A stretch of DNA of 23,219 bases from NCBI GenBank assembly GCA_009392775.1, contig VFFT01000084.1, positions 1 through 23,219 on the forward strand. Reading direction: 5' to 3'. The translations under genes and the position numbers were made by a program. Of the stretch, positions 15,261-23,011 are shown piece after piece. Below the pieces are notes generated by a model. That model was not told where the DNA came from. It searched no databases and saw nothing but the letters and a program-made list of their open reading frames with translations. Each line of letters begins with the position of its first letter. The first letter of the stretch is position 1. Source of the stretch: SAR202 cluster bacterium. Lineage in GTDB: Bacteria; Chloroflexota; Dehalococcoidia; UBA3495.

Positions 15261-16073
15261 ATGGCTGATTTAAAAATAGTTGACCTTATGGAGACTGTTT
15301 GGATTTCCATAGTGGATTTATGTACTGGTTTTTCTGATTCCGATTGGAATGCTAAGACGGATTGTCCGGGATGGTCCGTGCAAGACCAAATTTCCCATAT
15401 GTCTGGCAGCGAATCTAGGTTGCTAGGCAATGATGCACCTGATCATGTAGCCGCAGACGTGTCTCATGTTAAGAACGATGGCGGTCAAAGAAATGAAATT
15501 TTGGTTGATTGGCGGAGATCGTGGTCTGGGTCCGATGTTCTTGAGGAATTCAAGGAATTAACTAAACAGAGGCTCTCGTATTTACGTGCTTTGTCTCAGG
15601 AAGAGTTGGAAGGTACAGTGGAGACTCCGAATGGTTCTACCACAATGCTGGAACAGCTCAATAGGCGTATTTACGATGCATGGGCACATGAACAGGACAT
15701 CAGGAGAGCTCTAGATAAACCTGGGCATCTGGACGGACCAGTGGCAACTCACGTATTAAACAGAACCCTTATGGCAATGCCTTATGTAGTGGGCAGAAAA
15801 GCCAAATCGGAGGACGGTACTGTAGTTGTTTTTAATATCACTGGAAACACAGAGGGAAATATCTCTGTAGAAGTTGTTGATGGGCGTGCTAGAAAGATGG
15901 ATGCAACGCCAAATACCGCCACAGTATCTCTTAAAATGGATTTTCAGACTTTTTTGTGTTTGGCGTGTGGTAGATGGGCTGGAGAGGATACGGTCTTATC
16001 AGGAAAAGTAACGATTGAAGGCTCAAGCGAAGTCGGAATAAATATTGTGCAGCAGATGGCTATAGTTACTTAA
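15261..16073 (+). CDS. Maleylpyruvate isomerase-like, DinB/MDMPI family protein
   Basis: This 270-residue protein matches the mycothiol-dependent maleylpyruvate isomerase superfamily. The N-terminal DinB-type four-helix bundle has DCPGWSVQDQISHMSG, with metal-ligand candidate His46, and DAWAHEQDIRRAL with His143, Glu144 and Asp146. The family places three such residues around a zinc ion. The C-terminal part (about 180-270) looks like the SCP2-like domain seen in these proteins. Members transfer or use small thiols such as mycothiol; whether this host makes one cannot be told from the window. It follows the molybdenum hydroxylase by 45 bases on the same strand, suggesting one aromatic-compound or thiol-linked pathway. 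The SD is weak (GAAAGA). Confidence 0.8.
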   Translation: MADLKIVDLMETVWISIVDLCTGFSDSDWNAKTDCPGWSVQDQISHMSGSESRLLGNDAPDHVAADVSHVKNDGGQRNEILVDWRRSWSGSDVLEEFKELTKQRLSYLRALSQEELEGTVETPNGSTTMLEQLNRRIYDAWAHEQDIRRALDKPGHLDGPVATHVLNRTLMAMPYVVGRKAKSEDGTVVVFNITGNTEGNISVEVVDGRARKMDATPNTATVSLKMDFQTFLCLACGRWAGEDTVLSGKVTIEGSSEVGINIVQQMAIVT

Positions 16074-16115
16074 GGTGAAACAATCGGTTATTGTTGTTTG
16101 TGCGTGCTGTCTGCA

Positions 16116-16144
16116 TTGACAGGTTTTGTGCCTGCTACTAAACT
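16116..16144 (+). promoter_or_regulatory. Promoter of the DUF1800-NHL-DUF1501 unit
   Basis: Perfect TTGACA (16116-16121), exactly 17 bases, then TAAACT (16139-16144). Start of transcription would be near 16151, giving a leader of about 80 bases. Confidence 0.65.
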
Positions 16145-16229
16145 CAATTCATTCCCTAATACGGAATGTGTCGAAACCTTTACTAATTGGGTATAAAGTT
16201 ACGAAACTATACTAGTGGAGTTTGAAGTT

Positions 16230-17651
16230 ATGACTGGTTATTCTGAAATTTCTAGGATAGCTCACTTGTTACGTAGGGCGGGGTTTGGAGCTAGTAGGGA
16301 AGATCTTGAACATTATTCCGATATGGGTTATGAAGCGACCGTAGAAGAATTGCTTAACCCTGAGCTTCAGCCTGATTACGAAGATGATTTAGCCTATCGG
16401 TACGTTCCCTACTACCGCATGGGTACTGGAATACCTAGCTACCAGTGTTACTGGATGTACAGGATGATAAGTACTCGTAGACCCTTAGAAGAGAAAATGA
16501 CCCTTTTCTGGCATCATGTCTTCGCGACTAGTCATTCCAAGCTAAATCGTAACCCTCAGATGAATAAACAACTGAAATTATTACGTAGTTTTGCTATGGG
16601 TAATTTTAGGACGATACTCATAGAAATTTCCAAAGATCCCGCGATGATATATTGGCTGGATAACTGTGAGAATCATAATGGGGCACCCAATGAAAACTAC
16701 GGAAGGGAATTATTAGAGTTGTTTTCTATGGGTGTAGGGATGGACCAAGGATTCAATTACTCGGAAGATGATGTTAAGGAATGTGCGAGAGCCTTTACGG
16801 GATGGACTATGGCACCTCAGCTGCCAAGATACCCTTACGGTGATTACTGTTGGGATTTTGAATATCGTACAGATGACCATGATCATGGGGAAAAATCCTT
16901 CCTTGGTGAGACTGGCAGATTCAATGGCGACGATATAGTTGACATAATCGTCCGACAGCCAGCCACGGCTCGTTTCCTCTCCCGTCATTTGTATAACTTT
17001 TTCGTGTCTGATGAACCCCAGGTACCTTCTTGGCAAACTAGTGATCCTCAAGACCCTAAGGCAATAAAAATACTGGAAGATGAATATTTCAGATCTAATG
17101 GCGACGTTAGGTCTATGTTACGTGTTTTATTTAATTCAGATTTCTTTAAGAATTCTTCGTATAAGAAAGTGAAAAGTCCCGCAGAGCTAATTGCGGGCGT
17201 TATGCGTCTAGTAGATGATTACACGACTCCAAAACCGAATAGTCACGAAATAGCGTTCGCTGCAGCTTATATGGGACAAGATTTATTGAATCCTCCTACC
17301 GTTGAAGGATGGCATACAGGTAAAGAGTGGATAGATAGCGGAGCGTTGGTTGAAAGGGTTAATTTTGCGGCGGATCGAGTCGGTGATATCAACATGCCAG
17401 GCGTACAGAGAATTGTTGATAGATTGTCTGCATTGGGACCTGTAATACAGTCTGGCGACCTACTGGATCACACTTTAGAATTAGCTGGACCCGTGGAGGT
17501 TTCTAGCGATCGTAGGGCAGAATTAATGTCTTATCTAGAGAAGTATACAGAGATTAAATGTGGCACTCCGGAAGATATGAATAATTTTGCATTAATTGTA
17601 ACTGGTTTGTTGCGGCTTATAGTAGCTTCGCGCGAGTTCCAGTTTGCATAA
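16230..17651 (+). CDS. DUF1800 family protein
   Basis: This 473-residue protein shows clear DUF1800 marks: AHLLRRAGFGASREDL at the start, EEKMTLFWHHVFATSHSK near residue 90, NYGRELLELFSMGVG near 160, then ARAFTGWTM and PPTVEGWHTGKEW. ATG 16230 is chosen because GGAG (16217-16220) lies nine bases upstream; GTG 16215 is in frame but has no SD. The family function is not established; members are usually encoded beside a DUF1501 protein, as here, and often exported. No signal peptide is visible in this copy. It is first in a three-gene unit, with 16 bases to the next gene. Confidence 0.92.
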   Translation: MTGYSEISRIAHLLRRAGFGASREDLEHYSDMGYEATVEELLNPELQPDYEDDLAYRYVPYYRMGTGIPSYQCYWMYRMISTRRPLEEKMTLFWHHVFATSHSKLNRNPQMNKQLKLLRSFAMGNFRTILIEISKDPAMIYWLDNCENHNGAPNENYGRELLELFSMGVGMDQGFNYSEDDVKECARAFTGWTMAPQLPRYPYGDYCWDFEYRTDDHDHGEKSFLGETGRFNGDDIVDIIVRQPATARFLSRHLYNFFVSDEPQVPSWQTSDPQDPKAIKILEDEYFRSNGDVRSMLRVLFNSDFFKNSSYKKVKSPAELIAGVMRLVDDYTTPKPNSHEIAFAAAYMGQDLLNPPTVEGWHTGKEWIDSGALVERVNFAADRVGDINMPGVQRIVDRLSALGPVIQSGDLLDHTLELAGPVEVSSDRRAELMSYLEKYTEIKCGTPEDMNNFALIVTGLLRLIVASREFQFA

Positions 17652-17667
17652 ACGGAGTTGAATAAAA

Positions 17668-18657
17668 ATGACATTGCTTACTAAAGTTTCACCTTCATTT
17701 AAATATTCTTACACTATTGGAAATCAGGCAGTCCCGCCTGCTCATGGCTTTTCAGGGCCGGTTAGTGTGGCTGTTGCCAACAACGGGCTCTTGTACGTGC
17801 TCTGTAGTTATTATGAATATGTGCCCGCTTGGAAATTCGTAGTCAAGTGCAACATGGACGAAGATTATATAAAGCATTTTGGGTCGTATGGAGAAGGATC
17901 AGGGCAATTTACATGGCCGAATTCGATAGCGGTTGATTCTGCAGGAAGTGTATATGTAACGGACGAATGGTTGAATAGGATATCAGTTTTCGATGGTGAT
18001 GGTAATCTCGAGAAAACGCTTGGGACTGTCGGTAGTAAAGACGGAGAATGGGATAGGCCTGCGGGAATAGTATTCGATTCAGAAGACAATATGTTGGTAG
18101 TAGATAGCCTAAATCATAGAATTCAGAAGCTCTCAAAACACGGAGATTTCATAAGCAAGTTTGGAGAATTTGGTTCGGGACCCGGCCAATTTGATACACC
18201 GTGGGGTATAAACTTAGATAAAGATGGGAATGTCTATGTAGCTGATTGGAGAAACGATAGGATTCAGAAGTTTAGTCCGGATGGCAAACCCACTTTACAG
18301 ATAGGGAGTTCGGGGTCAGGCGATGGCCAGTTGGCACGCCCGAGTGGGGTGGCTGTTGACTCAGAAGGTTATATATATGTGGCAGACTGGGGCAATGACC
18401 GCGTCCAAGTGTACGATAGTATCGGTTCGTATGTAGGACAGTTTAATGGTGACTGCCATGGTTACTCAAAATGGGCCGAGGCAAGAATGGCATCTGACCC
18501 AGAAGGGATGTCTGCCGAGCGAGCTGTGGTCTCCGATTTTACAGTTGAAAGAGTGTTTTTCCAGCCTACCACAGTTAGAATAGACGATGAAGATAGAATA
18601 CTTGTAGTTGACACAGGTAGACACCGGATCCAGATATACGAAAAACAGTATAATTAA
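17668..18657 (+). CDS. NHL-repeat six-bladed beta-propeller protein
   Basis: This 329-residue protein is built almost wholly of NHL repeats. Five clear blades follow one divergent first blade. Blade cores are WPNSIAVDSAGSVYVTDEW, RPAGIVFDSEDNMLVVDS, TPWGINLDKDGNVYVADW, RPSGVAVDSEGYIYVADW and TTVRIDDEDRILVVDTGRHR. An insertion of about 45 residues separates blades five and six. Such propellers bind proteins, sugars or RNA or act as hydrolases; there is no clear catalytic signature. It has no signal peptide. It lies between DUF1800 and DUF1501 genes, so it may be a scaffold or substrate-binding part of the same complex. GGAG lies ten bases before the ATG. Confidence 0.88.
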   Translation: MTLLTKVSPSFKYSYTIGNQAVPPAHGFSGPVSVAVANNGLLYVLCSYYEYVPAWKFVVKCNMDEDYIKHFGSYGEGSGQFTWPNSIAVDSAGSVYVTDEWLNRISVFDGDGNLEKTLGTVGSKDGEWDRPAGIVFDSEDNMLVVDSLNHRIQKLSKHGDFISKFGEFGSGPGQFDTPWGINLDKDGNVYVADWRNDRIQKFSPDGKPTLQIGSSGSGDGQLARPSGVAVDSEGYIYVADWGNDRVQVYDSIGSYVGQFNGDCHGYSKWAEARMASDPEGMSAERAVVSDFTVERVFFQPTTVRIDDEDRILVVDTGRHRIQIYEKQYN

Positions 18658-18696
18658 TAATCGGGGTATCAATACCTTTAAGGAGATTAAAAAACG

Positions 18697-19824
18697 ATGA
18701 CTAGTACTAAGAAAGATCCGATATTGGTAGTGATTCAGTTAACCGGTGGTAACGATTATCTCAATACGCTTATACCGTATGGCGATCCTCTATATTATGA
18801 CAATCGTACTAACGTCGGAATACCTCAAGCCGAGGTTTTGCCAATCAATGATTACGTTGGCCTGCATCCTGCAGCATCGGCAATTAAAGACCTTTATGAC
18901 GACGGGAAAGTAGCGATTATAAATGGTGTTGGCTACCCGACTCCTAACAGGTCGCATTTCAGGTCTATGGATATATGGCACACTTGTGAGCCTGATAAGG
19001 TTGGCAACGAGGGATGGCTCGGACGAGTAATTCGTGACATAGACCCTAAGAGTGAAAACGTACTCACGGGAGTTAACTTTGGTAGAGGATTGCCAAGAGC
19101 ATTAGCACTTTCAGGAGTGCCTGTGGCTTCAGTAGCAGTTCTGGAAACTTACGGAGTCTTAACAGGCATTACGGGTGAACCTGAAAGAAGTGAAGCTTTG
19201 GATGTATTCTCACGCATGTATGCTCCAACAATCGGTGGTGGTCCGGTAATGGATTATTTGGGTCAGACAGGTCTAGACGCACTTAAGGGTGCGGATATAT
19301 TGAAGACTGCTCCTGACAAATATGAATCTACTGTAGAATACGCGGAAACTAGTATAGGTAAGAACTTGCAAGGTATCGCTAAGGTTCTTACGGCTGATCT
19401 AGGTACTAGAATCTTCTACACTCAGCATGGCGGATACGATACTCATGCTAATCAAGGTCCAGCTCACCCAAAGCTATGGACTGAGTTGTCTCAGGGTATC
19501 TCTGATTTCTATGCTGATTTACGTGAGCATGATACAGCTGATAATGTTCTGATGTTTGTGTTTACGGAGTTTGGTAGGCGTGTGAAGGATAATGGTTCTG
19601 GTACAGATCACGGCTCAGGTGGAATGGCATTGGCGATAGGCGATCCCGTTAAGGGAGGTCTATACAGTGAATATCCTTCTTTGAAAGCCGAAGATCTTTT
19701 GGAAGGTGATTTGCATTTTAATTTCGATTATCGAGGTGTCTACGGCACCATGGTCGAAAAATGGTTAGGGCTGGATGCCCAGTCTGTTGTAGGTGGGAAT
19801 TTCGAGCAACTCGGGTTTGTATAA
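18697..19824 (+). CDS. DUF1501 family protein (alkaline phosphatase superfamily fold)
   Basis: This 375-residue protein has DUF1501 marks: VVIQLTGGNDYLNTLIPYGD at the start, NRSHFRSMDIWHT near 90, QHGGYDTHANQ near 248, FVFTEFGRRVKDNGSGTDHG near 290. Conserved Asp, His and Asp-His pairs fit the metal-site pattern of the alkaline phosphatase/sulfatase superfamily. Many family members start with a Tat signal, but this one begins directly with MTSTKKDPILVV, so it seems cytoplasmic or exported by an unknown route. AAGGAG lies 11 bases before the ATG. It closes the three-gene unit and is followed by a long inverted repeat. Activity is unknown. Confidence 0.92.
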   Translation: MTSTKKDPILVVIQLTGGNDYLNTLIPYGDPLYYDNRTNVGIPQAEVLPINDYVGLHPAASAIKDLYDDGKVAIINGVGYPTPNRSHFRSMDIWHTCEPDKVGNEGWLGRVIRDIDPKSENVLTGVNFGRGLPRALALSGVPVASVAVLETYGVLTGITGEPERSEALDVFSRMYAPTIGGGPVMDYLGQTGLDALKGADILKTAPDKYESTVEYAETSIGKNLQGIAKVLTADLGTRIFYTQHGGYDTHANQGPAHPKLWTELSQGISDFYADLREHDTADNVLMFVFTEFGRRVKDNGSGTDHGSGGMALAIGDPVKGGLYSEYPSLKAEDLLEGDLHFNFDYRGVYGTMVEKWLGLDAQSVVGGNFEQLGFV

Positions 19825-19849
19825 AGTAAATCTGTAAGATTGCAAAATG

Positions 19850-19893
19850 ATAGATAAGAGCGGGACTGTTTTAACAGTCCCGCTCTTATCTAT
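19850..19893. terminator. Bidirectional terminator: 21-bp perfect inverted repeat
   Basis: Arms 19850-19870 and 19873-19893 are perfect complements with only TT between. The core is GAGCGGGACTGTT/AACAGTCCCGCTC. It lies between the convergent DUF1501 and decarboxylase-like genes, 25 bases from each stop, so it can end transcripts from both sides. No long T-run follows on either strand, which is atypical. Confidence 0.75.
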
Positions 19894-19916
19894 TCCCCAA
19901 TTGTGCAAATATGTGC

Positions 19917-20477
19917 CTAAACTGGGAGCGGTATTTCTGGGCTATCTCCAGGTATTTCCATTTCGAAAGCATTAACATTAAATGCTAGAGCTGCGTAATA
20001 TCCCATTAAGTTGGTGAGTTCGACTAATCCTCTAACCCCGAAGCATGCAAGAGCCGCGTCAAAGCTTTTCTGGGTAACTTTATGTGTACGGAAGAATTCA
20101 CGTCCGTAATTGATAACCGCGTCTTCGTCTGTGGACAATGTTGGCAAATCTTTTTTGTCTCTGAGGTTGTTTACCAATTCATCTGAAAGGCCCGATTCTC
20201 TAGCAAACCCAGCATGGGCGTGCCAAATATATTGGCAGTCCATCTCGCGTGCTGTTAGTATCATGGCTAGTTCCCGGGTTTGCGCCGGAAGTGAAGTCAA
20301 ATCACCTCTAAGATATTCTCTGAGCACTTCTCCTCGCTGCGTAAGTTCTGGAACATGAATCATAGCGCCTATTGGACCCAGTTCAGGTATGCTGCCCCTA
20401 TCTTGGACTATCTGGTCGAAGGCTCCGGTTTGATCTGATGGGATTGACGTTCTGGTTGCTGCTTTTAATCGTGCCAT
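19917..20477 (-). CDS. Carboxymuconolactone decarboxylase (CMD/AhpD-like) family protein
   Basis: This 186-residue protein fits the CMD family of small helical proteins. The central motif is REMDCQYIWHAHAGFARESG: Cys81 and His88 stand where family members have their active-site Cys and His, while the CxxC of AhpD peroxiredoxin partners is absent. Family members decarboxylate lactones or reduce peroxides, and many stand-alone ones are uncharacterised. GGAAG lies before the ATG, 13 bases after the stop of the upstream flavin monooxygenase gene, so both are in one operon. A role in breaking down an organic acid or handling peroxide made by the flavoenzyme is an inference. Confidence 0.88.
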   Translation of the reverse strand: MARLKAATRTSIPSDQTGAFDQIVQDRGSIPELGPIGAMIHVPELTQRGEVLREYLRGDLTSLPAQTRELAMILTAREMDCQYIWHAHAGFARESGLSDELVNNLRDKKDLPTLSTDEDAVINYGREFFRTHKVTQKSFDAALACFGVRGLVELTNLMGYYAALAFNVNAFEMEIPGDSPEIPLPV

Positions 20478-20490
20478 ATTTTACTTCCTT

Positions 20491-21573
20491 TTAAGTGAGA
20501 TCTTTGATTAGTGGAGCTACCTCTTCCATTAGTAGCCTCGTAGAGTTTTGCATCAGGGAATGGTTATCAGGGTCTTGAGTAATAAATAGTAGGCATCCAA
20601 ATCCGCCTACTTCTTTGTAAAGATGTCTTATCTTGTCGGCACATTCCTGGGGATCCCCAACAATCCATACGTTGTCTAGCATGTAGTCGACGTCTACTGA
20701 TTCATCTGGCATAGATGGATCAGATTTGTATCGTGCTAGTGTGCCCTGTGCCTTTTGATTTACCCACCTGTGCTGTGTAAATGGTTCTCCGAGGACTATA
20801 CGGGCCTCGTCTCTGGCGGATTCTGACGATTCTCCTACGTATATCTCTTTCGATATTCTCCAATCGCTCCTACTGGGAACTAATCCGCTGAGGGAAGCGC
20901 CGTCTTCGACCATTGCCCAATGGTCTGCGAGGTCTGTTCCTAATAAACCTGTGCTCATTGGTATCCATCCGCGTTCTCCAGCCATACGAGCTGTTTCGGA
21001 TCTCATGCTACTGGCGGCTACTCCAATTGGGGGGTGCGGTAATTGGTAGGGCTTATAATATAAGCGACGCTCCAATATAGGATCGATATCGGGTGCATGA
21101 ACTTGGTAGTATTCTCCTTCGTAACCGAATTTGCCGTCTTCACATGCCCACATTCCAAGTATGATGTCTAGTGCTTCTTTACTTCTGTCACGAACTTCGT
21201 TCATGTTGTTATATTCGATACCATATAAATTCAAATCTGTGGCTAGTGATCTTAAGCCTATGCCCCAATTGAATCTACCTTTGGCAAGATGGTCGAGCAT
21301 GGCTATCCTGTGTGCTGTGTCAACTGGATGATGAAGGGGTAACATGGTTACTCCGGTACCTAGAATTATGTTTTCTGTTTTGCAAAGAGCTTGGGCTATC
21401 ATAAGTTCAGGTACGGGTGCATTTTCCCACATTTCCGTAATATGTTCTCCGATCCATGCTTCATGGACGCCTAGCTGGTCTGCTAGTGTTATAAGCTCTA
21501 GGTCTCGTTCGTACGATTCTGAGAACCCTCTGTGCGGCGGGTGAAGGGGCATCATGAACATTCCAAACTTCAT
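20491..21573 (-). CDS. LLM class flavin-dependent monooxygenase
   Basis: This is a luciferase-like (bacterial luciferase/F420 or FMN-dependent TIM barrel) oxidoreductase of 360 residues. Typical stretches are MKFGMFMMPLHPP, LADQLGVHEAWIGEHI, ILGTGVTMLPLHHPVDTA, FNWGIGLRS and a late DNVWIVGDPQECADKIRHLY. These resemble limonene monooxygenase-like members. The substrate cannot be read; members oxidise hydrocarbons, terpenes or sulfur compounds with reduced FMN and oxygen, or use F420. GGAAGG lies before the ATG. It has its own divergent promoter and is cotranscribed with the CMD gene. It has no signal peptide. Confidence 0.93.
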   Translation of the reverse strand: MKFGMFMMPLHPPHRGFSESYERDLELITLADQLGVHEAWIGEHITEMWENAPVPELMIAQALCKTENIILGTGVTMLPLHHPVDTAHRIAMLDHLAKGRFNWGIGLRSLATDLNLYGIEYNNMNEVRDRSKEALDIILGMWACEDGKFGYEGEYYQVHAPDIDPILERRLYYKPYQLPHPPIGVAASSMRSETARMAGERGWIPMSTGLLGTDLADHWAMVEDGASLSGLVPSRSDWRISKEIYVGESSESARDEARIVLGEPFTQHRWVNQKAQGTLARYKSDPSMPDESVDVDYMLDNVWIVGDPQECADKIRHLYKEVGGFGCLLFITQDPDNHSLMQNSTRLLMEEVAPLIKDLT

Positions 21574-21623
21574 ATGTAACCTTCCTTTGCAAGTCTGATT
21601 TATTCAAAACGTGGTTAATTCGG

Positions 21624-21653
21624 AGTGTAGTTTGATAGCTGAGCCCGTGTCAA
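21624..21653 (-). promoter_or_regulatory. Promoter of the LLM monooxygenase-CMD operon
   Basis: On the minus strand TTGACA (21653-21648), 18 bases, then TACACT (21629-21624). Transcription would start near 21617, about 44 bases before the ATG. Confidence 0.6.
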
Positions 21654-21725
21654 CGTATTATTCTTGATGTGGTTCTAATGGTGGGACCGAGATATTTGTG
21701 TCGTGGAACCATTTATCGCAACTGA

Positions 21726-21754
21726 TTGACATGAATTGTTCACTTGCAGATAAT
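21726..21754 (+). promoter_or_regulatory. Promoter of the FAD oxidoreductase gene
   Basis: TTGACA (21726-21731), 17 bases, GATAAT (21749-21754). This is the best match to the sigma-70 consensus in the window. The start of transcription would be near 21761, about 22 bases before the TTG. Confidence 0.7.
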
Positions 21755-21783
21755 TCGGAAAGTTTATATCTGGAGATTTTGTA

Positions 21784-22977
21784 TTGCAATCTAACCCCGA
21801 TGTCATTGTTATAGGTGCAGGCGTAGTTGGATGTTCTGTGGGGTATTATCTGGCTAAGCGCGGCGTACAGGTTATGCTTTTAGAGAAGGAAGCTATGGGC
21901 AGTGGAGCTTCGGCCCACGCTACAGGATTCTTGAGCTTGTTGGGAGCGGAATTCTCGCCGGGGCCCTCTTTTGAGATGGGTATTGCTAGCTATAACGAAT
22001 TCGACCATCTAGCCGAAGATTTGGAACAATTGACTGGTATAGACTTGTTATTTCAGAGGCGACCTTCGCTTAGATTGGCTTTATCAGATGATGAAGCTAA
22101 TCTAATACAAGAAATGATGGTTTGGCAGGAAGAAAAAATTAACATGCACTGGATCGATGGTGACGAAGTTAGGAAAATCGAACCACGACTAAGCCAGTCC
22201 GTGATTGGCGGTGTGTATGAGAATGAATCAATTCAACTAGATAGTTATCGACTAAACCTTGCCTTAGGGCAGGGAGCGGAATCACTTGGAGCAAGTCTTG
22301 TTCAACGAGAGGTTGTTGGACTTATCTCTGACGGGAAACGGATTACAGGTGTGAGTACTATCTCTGGAGATGTTTATGCCGATACCGTAATCATTGCAGC
22401 CGGCACGTGGAGTAGAAATTTTAGTTCATTCTTGGATTTTCCAATACCTGTGATCCCTATGAAAGGTGAGAGATTGCAGCTGCGGTTTGAGGGGGACCCC
22501 TTGGAAGTGCTTATAAGCTCGCCGAAAAGGGGGCATATGATCAGCAGAATGGACGGTTTGTTAAGTGTTGGAAGCACCGGTGGGCGTGATTATGATGAAC
22601 GAGAATTATTTGGTGGTGAAGAATTTGATAGAAAACCTTCGCAATCGGCTAGGCTAGAGTTATTACAGCGAGCTATTGATGTATTTCCAGGTTTAGAAGA
22701 TGCGGAGCTAGTGGAACAGTTAGCCGGTTCTAGGCCACTAAGTCCTGATACAAAGCCGATTATAGGACCTGTACCAGGCTGGGATGGTGTTTTAATAGCT
22801 ACCGGCCATACTACCAAAGGAATACATTTAGGTCCTATAACTGGTCGGATGATTTCAGAATGGTATCTAGACGGAAAATGCCATTGCATTAGCGACGTAG
22901 ATTTGTTTCTTCCGGACAGGTTTTCTGAGTCGGATCTCTCATCATTTTATAGTGCTAGTAAGCTCGTTGATGAGTAA
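21784..22977 (+). CDS. FAD-dependent oxidoreductase, DAO (glycine/D-amino acid oxidase) family
   Basis: This 397-residue protein has an N-terminal Rossmann FAD fold: VIVIGAGVVGC (GxGxxG at residues 11-16), with Glu34 in MLLEK for the FAD ribose. SGASAHATGFLS follows. A C-terminal FAD segment is WDGVLIATGHTTKGIHLGPI. This is the layout of DAO family enzymes that oxidise amines such as sarcosine, glycine or D-amino acids; the exact substrate is unknown. The TTG start is chosen because GGAG at 21772-21775 lies eight bases upstream and a strong promoter is directly ahead. It is divergent from the LLM gene, with another flavin monooxygenase 34 bases downstream. Confidence 0.92.
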   Translation: MQSNPDVIVIGAGVVGCSVGYYLAKRGVQVMLLEKEAMGSGASAHATGFLSLLGAEFSPGPSFEMGIASYNEFDHLAEDLEQLTGIDLLFQRRPSLRLALSDDEANLIQEMMVWQEEKINMHWIDGDEVRKIEPRLSQSVIGGVYENESIQLDSYRLNLALGQGAESLGASLVQREVVGLISDGKRITGVSTISGDVYADTVIIAAGTWSRNFSSFLDFPIPVIPMKGERLQLRFEGDPLEVLISSPKRGHMISRMDGLLSVGSTGGRDYDERELFGGEEFDRKPSQSARLELLQRAIDVFPGLEDAELVEQLAGSRPLSPDTKPIIGPVPGWDGVLIATGHTTKGIHLGPITGRMISEWYLDGKCHCISDVDLFLPDRFSESDLSSFYSASKLVDE

Positions 22978-23011
22978 GTATTTTCAGATCATCTGGTCTT
23001 AGGATATAGTC

